Of a stretch of DNA of 64,000 bases, positions 1 through 8,901 are shown in pieces; within the stretch, counting starts at the first letter, position 1; each line of letters opens with the position of its first letter. Source of the DNA: Oscillospiraceae bacterium (GTDB lineage Bacteria; Bacillota; Clostridia; Oscillospirales; JAAYXM01). The position numbers were made by a program, and so were the translations under genes. Under the pieces are notes generated by a model, which worked only from the letters and a program-made list of their open reading frames with translations, did not search any database and was not told where the DNA came from. The stretch spans positions 62,001 to 126,000 of the forward strand of contig JAFQME010000031.1 in NCBI GenBank assembly GCA_017421025.1, given 5' to 3'.

Positions 1-461
1 GCAAGGAACATGAGCTCACTGTAAGCGTCGATTGCTTCTTCGGTCAGACCTGCTTCAGCGATGCTGTCCATATATGCCTTGCGGCCGCCCATCTGCTCAA
101 CCTGAGCTTCTTTCTGGGTCTTCAGGCTTTCTTTGTCTTCGTCGGTAATGGTGATGCCGTTGTCTTTTGCGAGCTTTTCGATTGCAGCATTCTGCTTTGC
201 ATACTCAAGAGCCTGGTCCTTGAGGAACTGAGCACCGGTGGTGCCTTCCATGATCTCCTGATCGAGCATGCCGGTCACGGTGATGCCCTGAGACTCATAC
301 ATGTATGCGACGTTTTGGACCAAATACTCGAACATGTTGGTGTCGAGCTTGTAGTCACCGATGGTAGCAATGGTTTTGCCGCTGGATGCATCGCAGCCTG
401 CAAAAACAGACACGAGCAGAACGCATGCGAGAAGCAATGCGCCAAGTTTCATTTTTTTCAT
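1..461 (-). CDS. PrsA/SurA-type foldase lipoprotein (3' part missing)
   Basis: The reading frame starts at an ATG at 461 and runs off the left edge after about 153 residues, so the C-terminal part is not visible. The start MKKMKLGALLLACVLLVSVFAGC is a lipoprotein signal with lipobox VFAGC, so Cys23 should be lipidated and the protein held on the outer face of the membrane. The following segment (TIGDYKLDTNMFEYLVQ, then a helical Lys/Glu-rich stretch) resembles the SurA/PrsA N-terminal chaperone region; the prolyl isomerase (rotamase) domain, if present, lies outside the window. A ribosome site AAGGGA precedes the ATG and a good promoter lies at 516-545. The name rests on the lipobox and overall pattern, so the exact family is moderately sure. 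Confidence 0.7.
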   Translation of the reverse strand, partial: MKKMKLGALLLACVLLVSVFAGCDASSGKTIATIGDYKLDTNMFEYLVQNVAYMYESQGITVTGMLDQEIMEGTTGAQFLKDQALEYAKQNAAIEKLAKDNGITITDEDKESLKTQKEAQVEQMGGRKAYMDSIAEAGLTEEAIDAYSELMFL

Positions 462-515
462 ACTTCACAATCCCTTCCAGATTTTTGACACCGTGCTTCA
501 AAGCACGATAAAGGT

Positions 516-545
516 ATTATATCACAACCTATGATGAAAAGGCAA
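516..545 (-). promoter_or_regulatory. Promoter for the foldase lipoprotein gene
   Basis: On the minus strand a -35 TTGCCT (540-545) and a -10 TATAAT (516-521, preceded by TG) are 18 bases apart and lie 55 bases upstream of the ATG at 461. Just downstream of the start point a short hairpin, CGTGCT-TTGA-AGCACG (492-507), would form at the 5' end of the mRNA. Confidence 0.7.
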
Positions 546-564
546 ACAATTTGTAAACTTTTCT

Positions 565-3500
565 TCATTTTTTTTGCACAGATTCCTGCGCTGCGGCAAA
601 ATCGCAAATCAAGGTCTCTGCCGTTTTCAGTACATCAGCGCCATCTTTGAGGCACAAAGTGAGGTACGGAGACTGCCCTGCGTTGAGCAAGATTCTGCCT
701 TTGTATTCGGGTTGTGCACATACAATTGAGATCCAAGCGTAGTCGGGTGCGGACATGGTTACCTTGAGGGAACGGTCTTTTTGGGTGAAATCCGAAATGC
801 CCACTCGGGACGCTTTGACACGAAGAAGCGCAATCTTGACCAGCAATAACACCGAATCCGGCGGCTCGCCGAAACGGTCACAAATCTCGTCAATCAAATC
901 ATCTGCCGCTTCTTCACTGTTTACCGATGCGATACGGCGATACAGATCCATGCGGAGTTCCGGTGTGGCGATATAGGATTCGGGGATATTGGCACTGACC
1001 GTGAAGTCCGCACTACACTCGGTGCGTACTTCGGGTTTGGCACCGGTTTCTTCGCACACCGCTTCTTCCAAAAGTTTGAGATAGAGATCATAGCCAACCG
1101 TCATCATGTGCCCGCTTTGTTCTGCACCCAAAACATTTCCCGCACCACGGATCTCAAGGTCACGCATGGCGATTTTGAATCCTGCACCGAACTCGGCAAA
1201 CTCACGGATTGCGGTAAGGCGCTTTTCTGCGACCTCGGTGAGAATCCGTCCGGGACGATAGGTGAGATAGGCAAACGCATGCCGTGCGCTGCGTCCCACA
1301 CGCCCACGAATCTGATGGAGCTGGGCAAGTCCCATGTGGTCTGCATCTTCGATGATGATGGTGTTGACGTTGGGAATATCGATGCCGGTTTCGATGATGG
1401 TGGTACAGACCAGCACTTGCACCTCGTTGTCAATCACACGCTGCATGGCTTCAGAAAGTTCTGCTTCCTCCATTTTACCGTGCGCCACGCCCACCTCAAT
1501 GTCCGGAATCAGCCGTTTGAGACGTGCTGCGGTGGAAGTGATGGATGCCACACGGTTGTGCAGGTAATACACCTGTCCGCCGCGGGCGACCTCACGTCGG
1601 ATTGCATCCTTGATGATGTCCCAATTATGCTCCAATACATAGGTTTGCACCGGGTGGCGGTTGCGTGGAGCTTCTTCTAAAATGGACATATCACGGATGC
1701 CCGAGAGTGCCATGTTGAGAGTACGTGGGATGGGGGTTGCGGTCAGGGTGAGGACATCGATATTTTGCGAAATTTCTTTCAGACGTTCTTTGTGTGTCAC
1801 GCCGAATCGCTGTTCTTCGTCCACAATCAGAAGTCCGAGATTTGCAAAACTCACATTCTTCTGCAGGAGTTTGTGGGTGCCGATGACAAAATCCACCCCG
1901 CCCTCCTTCATTTTCTTGAGTACCGCACGGGTTTGCGCCGGGGTGTTGAAGCGGGTGAGTGCACCAATCTCAATCGGGTAGTCGGCGAAACGGCGCTTGA
2001 CGGTGAGCAGGTGCTGCTGTGCGAGCACGGTGGTAGGCACCAAAAGCGCAACCTGTTTCCCGCCCAAAATACATTTCATTGCGGCACGGAGTGCCACTTC
2101 GGTTTTCCCGAACCCAACATCGCCGCAAAGCAGACGGTCCATGGAATATTCGCCTTCCATATCCCGCTTGATTTCTGCGGTACAGCGGAGTTGGTCGTCG
2201 GTTTCGTCATATTCAAAGCGTTCTTCAAATTCACGCTGCCAAGAGGAGTCCTTGGGGAAGGAGAAGCCGGGCTTGGAGCGACGCTCGGCATAAAGCTTGA
2301 CCAAATGCTGCGCCAATTCCTTTGCCGCACCTTTGGCACGTGTTTTCGCTTTGACCCAGTCGGTGCCGCCAAGCTTGCTCAGACGGACTGTGGTGTCTTC
2401 GCCCGACCCGATGTATTTCCCCACCATGTCCAGTTGTGTGACCGGGACATAGAGCGCATCGCTTCCGGCGTAGAGGATTTTGATATAGTCTTTTTCCACC
2501 CCGTCCACCGGGATTTTCTGAAGACCGGCAAAACGGCCCACACCGTGCAGTTCGTGTACCACAAGGCAACCCACGGTGAGGTCTTGGTAACTGTTGATTT
2601 TTTCTCGGTTGGACTGTTTGGCGTGTCTGCGTTTTTTGACACCGGTTGTGACAAACTGGCCCTCGGTGATGAGGACCAAGCCCTCGTGCGGATACTCAAA
2701 GCCCGCTGTGAGGACCCCTTGCGCAATCACCACACCGCCGGGCTCCGGCAGAGCGGAAAGCGCATAGTCCAGCGAGCAGACCAGGTCATGGCGTGCCAAA
2801 ATTTCACGTAAGGTTTGCGCACTCGACTGTGTGTTGGCAAGGACGACGGTGCGGTAGCCTTCCTCGATATAGCGGCGGATTTCACTCACCGCCACTTCCA
2901 GATTCCCGCCGAAAGATGGGATTTGCTTGGTAATCAGACTGAGCAGGGCTTTGGGCTGTGCCAGATAGGTGCTGTGAGTAAAGGTGTCCAGACAAACCGA
3001 AGGACGCTCGGACAGTAGCGCACAAAAAGCGGAAAAAGAAAGGGTGAAGTCGCACCCTCGCGGAAGCAGAACCCCGCTTTCGATGAGTGCCTTGCGGTCC
3101 TCATTGTGCTGCTCCAGCGTGCGGGTGGCGACCTCCTTGAGCCGTGCAAAATCGTCGATCAAAAAGATTGTGTCGTCTGAAAAATAGTCCAGCGCTGTGG
3201 TAAACTCCGGATAGAGGAGCGGGAGATAACGGTCCTGCGCCGCAAACGAAGTGTTCTCACGCAAACGCTCCAAATCCTCGCTTAAGGTATTACACAGGAG
3301 TGCATGCTCCTCTTTTTTTGCGTAACTTGTCCGCCGTTTTTCCAAAACCCCGATGAGTTCTTCCCGCATCGCTTGTGTCACAATGTTTTCGTGTGCCGGA
3401 ATCAGGGTGCAGGATGCACAGTTTTCAATCCTGCGCTGAGTTTCCGGGTCAAACGAGCCCATGACATCAATCTCATCGCCCCAAAACTCGATTCGAATCG

Positions 3501-4068
3501 GGTCCTGCATCTGCGGGGAGAAGACATCCAAAATACCGCCTCGCACCGCAAACTGACCGGGAGATTCCACTTGATGAACACGGCAGTATCCGAATTCCTG
3601 CAGTGTGTGCAGCAGAGGTTCAAGCGGATGCTCTTCCCCTTGTTTTAAGATGCGCTTTGCACCTTGCAGAAGTGAGGGCGGCAAGGTGCGCTGAATCAGC
3701 GCCCAAACCGAGGTGACGGTGAGCCCTGCGGTGCGGTCGGAGAGTGCGGACAGGGTTTGCAGCCGTGCATACTCCCATTCGTGTGAGGAGTTCTCCACAT
3801 GATAAAAGGTAAAATCACGTGGGGGCAGAGGGTAGGGATCTTCCTGCGCCAAAACCGCAAGGTCCCGCATCGCACCCCGTGCGTCAAATTCATCGGAATA
3901 AATGAGACAAACGGGACGGCCTGTGATGCGGCGCAGAGCCGCTGCTGTATGAAGTTTCTGTATGTGGGATAAGCCGGAGAGAACGACGGGGGTCTCTCCG
4001 GCTTGTAAATGCGCAACCAGACTTTGGAAATCCGGGTTGTTTCCGAGTGCTTGACAAAGTGCCAGCAT
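565..4068 (-). CDS. mfd: Transcription-repair coupling factor Mfd
   Basis: Mfd is a cytoplasmic ATP-driven translocase that removes RNA polymerase stalled at DNA lesions and recruits UvrA. The 1167-residue product has the expected order: UvrB-homology module (FAVRGGILDVFSP, IRIEFWGDEID), RNA-polymerase-interacting/RID region (LVVHELHGVGRFAGLQ), RecG-like helicase motor with Walker A GDVGFGKTE, DEEQRFG box, TATPIPRTL and QIRGRVGRS motifs, and a C-terminal TRCF domain. I use the ATG at 4068 rather than one 13 codons upstream because AGAGGTG sits 6 bases before it and the longer form would run into pth. The gene follows pth by 10 bases and shares its operon (glmU-like, pth, mfd). Length is normal for the family. 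Confidence 0.97.
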   Translation of the reverse strand: MLALCQALGNNPDFQSLVAHLQAGETPVVLSGLSHIQKLHTAAALRRITGRPVCLIYSDEFDARGAMRDLAVLAQEDPYPLPPRDFTFYHVENSSHEWEYARLQTLSALSDRTAGLTVTSVWALIQRTLPPSLLQGAKRILKQGEEHPLEPLLHTLQEFGYCRVHQVESPGQFAVRGGILDVFSPQMQDPIRIEFWGDEIDVMGSFDPETQRRIENCASCTLIPAHENIVTQAMREELIGVLEKRRTSYAKKEEHALLCNTLSEDLERLRENTSFAAQDRYLPLLYPEFTTALDYFSDDTIFLIDDFARLKEVATRTLEQHNEDRKALIESGVLLPRGCDFTLSFSAFCALLSERPSVCLDTFTHSTYLAQPKALLSLITKQIPSFGGNLEVAVSEIRRYIEEGYRTVVLANTQSSAQTLREILARHDLVCSLDYALSALPEPGGVVIAQGVLTAGFEYPHEGLVLITEGQFVTTGVKKRRHAKQSNREKINSYQDLTVGCLVVHELHGVGRFAGLQKIPVDGVEKDYIKILYAGSDALYVPVTQLDMVGKYIGSGEDTTVRLSKLGGTDWVKAKTRAKGAAKELAQHLVKLYAERRSKPGFSFPKDSSWQREFEERFEYDETDDQLRCTAEIKRDMEGEYSMDRLLCGDVGFGKTEVALRAAMKCILGGKQVALLVPTTVLAQQHLLTVKRRFADYPIEIGALTRFNTPAQTRAVLKKMKEGGVDFVIGTHKLLQKNVSFANLGLLIVDEEQRFGVTHKERLKEISQNIDVLTLTATPIPRTLNMALSGIRDMSILEEAPRNRHPVQTYVLEHNWDIIKDAIRREVARGGQVYYLHNRVASITSTAARLKRLIPDIEVGVAHGKMEEAELSEAMQRVIDNEVQVLVCTTIIETGIDIPNVNTIIIEDADHMGLAQLHQIRGRVGRSARHAFAYLTYRPGRILTEVAEKRLTAIREFAEFGAGFKIAMRDLEIRGAGNVLGAEQSGHMMTVGYDLYLKLLEEAVCEETGAKPEVRTECSADFTVSANIPESYIATPELRMDLYRRIASVNSEEAADDLIDEICDRFGEPPDSVLLLVKIALLRVKASRVGISDFTQKDRSLKVTMSAPDYAWISIVCAQPEYKGRILLNAGQSPYLTLCLKDGADVLKTAETLICDFAAAQESVQKK

Positions 4069-4078
4069 GGGTTCACCT

Positions 4079-4708
4079 CTATGTACCGTTGAATTGGTTG
4101 GCGGCACGGGCTGTGCCTTGTGTCATCACAGTCTCAACCGCAGAACAAGCACGGTCGATACAGGGGGTCAGAACGGTCTGCTCCTCTTTTGAGAAGGTGC
4201 CGAGGACCCAATCTGCCAAATCGTAGTCGGGATGCGGCGGAGCGCCCACCCCCAACTTGATGCGGGGGAATGCATCTGAGCTCAACTGCGAAATGATGCT
4301 TTTGATTCCGTTGTGCCCGCCCGCACTTCCTTTTGCACGGATGCGAAGCTTTCCCGGTGTCATGGAGACATCGTCGAAGAGTACCAAAACCCGCTCGGGC
4401 GGGATTTGGTAGAAGTCGGCGGCTTCACGGACCGCCTCGCCCGAGAGATTCATGAAGGTTTGTGGCTTCATGAGCAAGACCGGGACTCCGGCAATCGTAC
4501 CCTGCCCGATGAGGGCTTTGAATTTCATCCGTGTCACCGGAATCCGGTGGATTCCGCTTAAGGTGTCGAGCGCAAGAAACCCAATGTTGTGGCGGGTACA
4601 TTCGTATTTTCCGCCGGGATTTCCCAAGCCCACAATCAACCATTCGGGCGGGCCGACCGGCGGTTTTTTTTCGGCATCCAATTTCTTAAACAAATCAAAA
4701 ATCGACAT
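4079..4708 (-). CDS. pth: Peptidyl-tRNA hydrolase
   Basis: Pth cleaves the ester bond of peptidyl-tRNA released by drop-off, recycling tRNA. The 209-residue protein shows the family signature GLGNPGGKYECTRHNIGF with the catalytic His, the MNLSGEAV segment, and DDVSMTPGKLRIRAKGSAGGHNGIKS. An N-terminal extension of about 20 residues (MSIFDLFKKLDAEKKPPVG) precedes the usual start of the fold and a Lys-rich linker is visible there; this is a modest oddity. The ATG overlaps the stop of the upstream gene (TAATG), implying translational coupling, and mfd follows within 10 bases. Pairing of pth with mfd and glmU is a common Firmicute gene order. Confidence 0.96.
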   Translation of the reverse strand: MSIFDLFKKLDAEKKPPVGPPEWLIVGLGNPGGKYECTRHNIGFLALDTLSGIHRIPVTRMKFKALIGQGTIAGVPVLLMKPQTFMNLSGEAVREAADFYQIPPERVLVLFDDVSMTPGKLRIRAKGSAGGHNGIKSIISQLSSDAFPRIKLGVGAPPHPDYDLADWVLGTFSKEEQTVLTPCIDRACSAVETVMTQGTARAANQFNGT

Positions 4709-5415
4709 TATCGTTTCCCTTTTTTCTCAAAAATTGCGCTTGCACGCTCTTTCTTTGTGGTCTGACGGGAGCGGGCAATCGCAAGCGCCCCGTCCGGAAC
4801 AGACTCCACTACGGTACTGCCTGCGGCGATGAGTGCATCTTTCCCGATTGAAACCGGTGCAATCAGATTTGCGTTACAACCGACAAAGGCACGGTCGCCG
4901 ATGTAGGTGCGGTGTTTGCGGACGCCGTCGTAATTGACCGTGATGGTGCCGCAGCCGATGTTGACATCCTGACCCATTTCGGTGTCGCCGATATAGGAGA
5001 GGTGTGCCATCTTGCTTCCGTCTTTGATTTTGGAATTTTTCAGTTCCACAAAATTGCCGATGCGGCAATTTGCCCCGATTTCGCAGTGATTGCGGATGTG
5101 CGCAAAGGGGCCGATTGCGGTGCCGTTGCCGATCGTGCTGTCGGAAATCTGGGACTGCTTGATGGTGGCGTTGTCTGCAATGCGGCTGTCACGGATGACC
5201 GTGTGCGGTCCGATGGTGCAGTGCGCACCAATCACGGTGCCGCCCTGTAAAATCACGCCGGGCAGAATCACCGTTCCGCTTCCGATGACCACATCTTCCG
5301 CAATTTGTGCGGAAAGGTCACAAAACAGAACCCCGTTTTTCATATGTCGCTCAATGCGTGCACGCATTTTGGCGGTATGATCTTCGAGTGCCGAAAGAGT
5401 TTGAAATGTCAACAT
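4708..5415 (-). CDS. GlmU C-terminal (left-handed beta-helix) acetyltransferase half, stand-alone
   Basis: The 235 residues align by eye with the second half of bifunctional GlmU: the linker helix (MRARIERHMKNGV), hexapeptide repeats (VVIGSGTVILPGVIL...), the active-site stretch NFVELKNSKIKDGSKMAHLSYIGD, and ITVNYDGVRKHRTYIGD. In GlmU this domain acetylates glucosamine-1-phosphate to GlcNAc-1-phosphate. The N-terminal uridylyltransferase domain (about 230 residues, GXGXRMxxxxPK signature) is absent: the frame begins at the linker helix with its own ATG and a GGGAGGT ribosome site. It therefore looks like a true single-domain protein, not a fragment with a frameshift. It heads the operon with pth and mfd, where full-length glmU normally sits. 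The uridylyltransferase must be supplied elsewhere. Confidence 0.85.
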   Translation of the reverse strand: MLTFQTLSALEDHTAKMRARIERHMKNGVLFCDLSAQIAEDVVIGSGTVILPGVILQGGTVIGAHCTIGPHTVIRDSRIADNATIKQSQISDSTIGNGTAIGPFAHIRNHCEIGANCRIGNFVELKNSKIKDGSKMAHLSYIGDTEMGQDVNIGCGTITVNYDGVRKHRTYIGDRAFVGCNANLIAPVSIGKDALIAAGSTVVESVPDGALAIARSRQTTKKERASAIFEKKGKR

Positions 5416-5443
5416 AGCGGTACCTCCCGGTTTCGTTTTTTTT

Positions 5444-5449
5444 AGTATA
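5444..5449 (-). promoter_or_regulatory. Probable -10 box for the glmU-like/pth/mfd operon
   Basis: TATACT on the minus strand, 29 bases upstream of the operon's first ATG, is the only convincing core element. No good -35 hexamer lies at the right distance. Confidence 0.35.
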
Positions 5450-5535
5450 CCAAAAATTCCTCAAAAATGCACGAATTTTCAAAGGATTTGAGAGAAAAAA
5501 CTTTTTCTGTGAGTTCCGACCTGTGAAAAAAGCGG

Positions 5536-5564
5536 TTTACTTCGTCGGAAGAACATGATATCAT
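5536..5564 (+). promoter_or_regulatory. Promoter for the dnaD-like/dnaC-like operon
   Basis: TTTACT (5536-5541) and TATCAT (5559-5564) are separated by exactly 17 bases, and TGA directly before the -10 box gives an extended -10. It faces the dnaD-like gene 36 bases downstream. Confidence 0.65.
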
Positions 5565-5600
5565 ATAAAAGGAAAATTATCCGTCGGAAAAGGAGGACCT

Positions 5601-6503
5601 ATGGCGCAGAGAACGATAAAACTGACCCGCAGCGGGGATGTCTATATCCCGGAAAAAACCGTGCGGCGCTTGATTGACAGCCGTGACGGCTCTGCCGCTT
5701 TGGTCTATCTTTACCTTGCCGCACACGACGGGATGTTGGATGACCGTGCGGCGATGCAGGCACTTGGCATGAGCGACGAGCAGTTGGCACACGCATTGGG
5801 TGTGCTCTCCCGCCTTGGCTTGACCGAAGCACCCGAGCAAATGCTGGACCGTCCGGACACACTTCCCGAATACACCGGTGACGACGTATCCCTCGCACTT
5901 TCGAGCGATGCGGATTTTGCCGGGCTTTTGAGATTTACCGAAACCCGATTGGGCCGTCGCCTCTCCACCGTAGATACCCAGGCTCTGCTCGGGATTTACA
6001 GTTGGATGGGGCTTCCGGCAGATGTGATTTGTCTGCTGATTACCTCTTGTATTGAGGAGCATAAAAAGAAATACGGAGAAGGTCGCCGTCCCACCATGCG
6101 TGCCATTGAAAAACGGGCGAAGTTGTGGTGCAGTCTGGGGCTTTATACCCAAGAGGCTGCAGGCGTCTATCTCAAGCAGCAAGAGGAGCGTGGCAGCCGT
6201 GTTGCCGCCATTGCACGACTGCTGCAAATCGGGGGACGTGCTCTTTCCGCAACCGAGCAGAAGTATTTGGAGCAATGGTCGGCGCTGGAGGACAGCATGA
6301 TTCTCAAAGCGTATGACATTACTGTTGTGAAAACCGGCGCACTCAAGTGGCGCTATATGGATACCATCTTGCAAAGTTGGCAGGCCAAGGGCTTTCGGTC
6401 TGTGGCAGATGTGGAAGCGGGAGAGACTCCTGCCGCAAAAGTCGGGACCGAGTCCGTCTCTCATCTGCGTGAGCTGAACCGATCTTGGGAGGATGTAACA
6501 TGA
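5601..6503 (+). CDS. DnaD-domain replication initiation protein
   Basis: Firmicute DnaD-family proteins help load the replicative helicase during initiation and restart. The 300-residue product has a winged-helix-like N-terminal half (two-step helical region, EQLAHALGVLSRLGLTEA) and a DnaB_2/DnaD-like C-terminal helical domain: LSTVDTQALLGIYSWMGLPADVICLLITSCIEE, a KKYGEGRRPTMRAIEKRAKLW stretch, and the conserved end motif LKWRYMDTILQSWQAKGF, which matches the YxxxILxxWxxxG motif typical of this family. The ATG has AAGGAGG 6 bases upstream. Its stop overlaps the start of the ATPase loader (ATGA), so the two are co-translated, as expected for a primosome pair. Confidence 0.88.
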   Translation: MAQRTIKLTRSGDVYIPEKTVRRLIDSRDGSAALVYLYLAAHDGMLDDRAAMQALGMSDEQLAHALGVLSRLGLTEAPEQMLDRPDTLPEYTGDDVSLALSSDADFAGLLRFTETRLGRRLSTVDTQALLGIYSWMGLPADVICLLITSCIEEHKKKYGEGRRPTMRAIEKRAKLWCSLGLYTQEAAGVYLKQQEERGSRVAAIARLLQIGGRALSATEQKYLEQWSALEDSMILKAYDITVVKTGALKWRYMDTILQSWQAKGFRSVADVEAGETPAAKVGTESVSHLRELNRSWEDVT

Positions 6504-7471
6504 CTTATGAAAAACGCTTGCTTCATCCGGTGTTTGATCGGCTGGAGCAAATGCGAGTAAAGAGCGAAGCGGAAGCCGCAGAGCGTCAGAACAGAATCTA
6601 TGAAACCTTGCCTGAAATTGCGGAGATTGATTTTGCATTGCAGAGCGCCATGCTCGAGGTTGCAAAACACGCATTCCAAAACGGCATCTCCGCTACCGTT
6701 CCGCTTGCAAAATTGCGGGAAGAGAATCTTGCGCTTCAGAAACGGAGAGCGGAAATCCTGCAAAATGCAGGATATCCGGCGGATTACACCGAGCAGAAGT
6801 ATCAGTGTAACGCTTGCCGTGATACCGGATATATCGGGCAGACCCTTTGCGCCTGTGTGGATCGGATGTACCGTGAAGCGTTGGTGAGTGAGCTTTCCGA
6901 GAGTGTGGGGGTTGGCGTGTCGGGCTTTTCCTCGTTCCGCTTAGACCTCTACTCGGATTTGAAATTCGGCGGCGCCACCTCGCCTCGGGAACAGATGGCA
7001 GAGGTGTTAGAGTTCTGCAAGAATTACGCAGGACACTTCAGCAAAAAGTCCCCGAATCTGCTGATTGTTGGCGATACCGGCTCGGGTAAGACCCTGATTT
7101 CCGCTTGCATTGCGCACGAAGTGGTGAGGAGCGGAGCAAGTGTGGTGTTTGATACCGCATTTCGGACGTTCTCCCGCTTTGAGGCGGACCGCTTTGGCCG
7201 TGCAGAGGAAGAGGACGGCTCCACCCGCCGTTATTATGAAAGTGATTTGCTCGTGATTGATGGGCTTGGCGGTGAAGTAATTACTCAGTACAGCACCGCA
7301 CAGCTTGGGGATTTGATCGCCCAGCGTGAACTGCGTGAGAAACCCACCATCATCAACACCGCTTTGTCCGCAGAAGAATTCCGTTTGAAATATAAAAAAC
7401 CGCTTGCCGCACGAATTGAGGGCGGTTTTGTTCGGGTCCCCATGTTCGGACAAGACAACCGTGGCAAGTAA
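6500..7471 (+). CDS. DnaC/DnaI-like helicase-loader ATPase
   Basis: This 323-residue AAA+ protein is a candidate replicative-helicase loader. The central Walker A is GDTGSGKT and Walker B is DLLVIDGLGGE; a C-terminal Arg-rich segment (LAARIEGGFVRVP) is placed like the sensor/arginine finger region. Around residue 100 there is a CNAC...CAC pair of cysteine pairs that could hold zinc, as in the N-terminal zinc domain of DnaI-type loaders. The start chosen is the ATG at 6500, with GGGAGG 6 bases upstream, overlapping the dnaD-like stop; a TTG 15 bases upstream has no suitable ribosome site. Together with the upstream DnaD protein it supports a Firmicute-type primosome. Confidence 0.88.
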   Translation: MTYEKRLLHPVFDRLEQMRVKSEAEAAERQNRIYETLPEIAEIDFALQSAMLEVAKHAFQNGISATVPLAKLREENLALQKRRAEILQNAGYPADYTEQKYQCNACRDTGYIGQTLCACVDRMYREALVSELSESVGVGVSGFSSFRLDLYSDLKFGGATSPREQMAEVLEFCKNYAGHFSKKSPNLLIVGDTGSGKTLISACIAHEVVRSGASVVFDTAFRTFSRFEADRFGRAEEEDGSTRRYYESDLLVIDGLGGEVITQYSTAQLGDLIAQRELREKPTIINTALSAEEFRLKYKKPLAARIEGGFVRVPMFGQDNRGK

Positions 7472-7533
7472 TCCCTTGATATTGCCGTGCTTTTTGGGCA
7501 TACTCAAGAAAGAGAAGGAGAATGGGTGAGAAC

Positions 7534-8901
7534 ATGAAAAGAAGTATCAGTTTCTTGTTGATTGTTACTATAATATGCGCACTTTGCTCCCCGCTATGTC
7601 TTGCAGAAGGGGTCAAGCAGCCGGAAATCATTTCGGAATCCGCTGTTTTGATGGATGCGGCAACCGGGCAGGTGCTTTGGGAAAAGAATATGCACGAGCG
7701 CAAATACCCCGCAAGCATCACCAAAATCATGACGGTGCTTCTTGCAGTGGAAAATCTGCAGATGGCAGACACGATTACCATGACCGAATCTGCGGTGCAC
7801 AGTGTCTCTCGTGACAGCTCGCATATTGCGCTCACCACAGATGAGGTCATCACGGTAGAAGATGCGGTGTGTGCTGCGCTGCTCATGTCGGCAAACGATG
7901 CATGCAACGGGCTTGCGGAAAAAGTTTCCGGCTCGATTGAGAAGTTTGCAGCGCTGATGACCGCAAAGGCAGCAGAGGTCGGAGCCCTTGACACCAATTT
8001 CAATAACGCAAACGGTCTCAAAGACGAAAACCACTATACCACCGCTTATGATATGGCGATGATTACCCGTTATGCGGTGCAGAACGAAACATTCCGTAAT
8101 TATTTCGGCATGAAGCAGTACACCATGCAGCCGAACAACAAGCAACCGGAAAAACGTCCGTTTAACAATCAGCACAGCATGCTTACCGACCCGAAGTTTG
8201 CATACGAAGGGATTGTGGGCGGCAAGGCGGGTTATACCACCGATGCACTGTATACCTTAGTCACCGTGGCGGAGCGGGACGGCCGCACCTTGGTTGCGGT
8301 GGTCATGCGCTCTCCGAAACTCAACGATAAATACACCGACACCAAAGCGCTTTTGGATTATGGCTTCTCCAACTTCCAAAAATTAGAATTTTCTCCGAAT
8401 GAAGTGAACAAAGAGGAGTTTCCTGTCGTCAACCAAGACGGAGACGAAACCACGGCAAGGCTTACGATGAACGAGCCGATCTCATTTTATGCATTGAGCT
8501 CGATCAAGAAAGATGCGATTCTCCAAACCGTCAATCTGCCGGAGGGGAAGATCAGCAAAGACTCTTCGATTACGGTCACCTTTGACCTTCCCGAAGGCAC
8601 CACAGGAATGTATGCGGATCTCGGGACCTATACCTTCCATGAAGTGGTCTTGAAATCCGATGAAGAAGCGGCGGCTGCGGCAGCAGCGGCAGCGGCAGGG
8701 AAAGCTTCTGCAAAAAACTTCTGGTCTGCGGTCGGGTCCTTCTTCAAAGTGGTTGGCATCATTGTTCTGGTCATTGTCGGTTTGTTCGTACTCCTGGTCA
8801 TTGCGCTCATTCTGCGGAAACAGCATTACCGCAGAAAAAAACGCCGCCGTGCGTTTGAGCGCCAACTCAGACAACAGAGAGAAAAGAGGAATTCCCAATG
8901 A
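7534..8901 (+). CDS. D-alanyl-D-alanine carboxypeptidase, DacF/PBP5 type
   Basis: This low-molecular-mass penicillin-binding protein trims the terminal D-Ala of peptidoglycan stem peptides outside the membrane. It has a signal peptide (MKRSISFLLIVTIICALCSPLCLA), the SxxK box SITK, the SxN box SAN, and GGKAGYT where family members usually show KTG. A C-terminal regulatory domain is followed by an Ala run, a hydrophobic segment (VGIIVLVIVGLFVLLVIALIL) and a basic tail, so the protein is anchored at its C-terminus by a real membrane span rather than an amphipathic helix. Two ATGs are possible; 7534 places the signal peptide at the very start, whereas the ATG at 7522 is only one base from the GGAG. 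The stop overlaps the next gene. Confidence 0.92.
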   Translation: MKRSISFLLIVTIICALCSPLCLAEGVKQPEIISESAVLMDAATGQVLWEKNMHERKYPASITKIMTVLLAVENLQMADTITMTESAVHSVSRDSSHIALTTDEVITVEDAVCAALLMSANDACNGLAEKVSGSIEKFAALMTAKAAEVGALDTNFNNANGLKDENHYTTAYDMAMITRYAVQNETFRNYFGMKQYTMQPNNKQPEKRPFNNQHSMLTDPKFAYEGIVGGKAGYTTDALYTLVTVAERDGRTLVAVVMRSPKLNDKYTDTKALLDYGFSNFQKLEFSPNEVNKEEFPVVNQDGDETTARLTMNEPISFYALSSIKKDAILQTVNLPEGKISKDSSITVTFDLPEGTTGMYADLGTYTFHEVVLKSDEEAAAAAAAAAAGKASAKNFWSAVGSFFKVVGIIVLVIVGLFVLLVIALILRKQHYRRKKRRRAFERQLRQQREKRNSQ

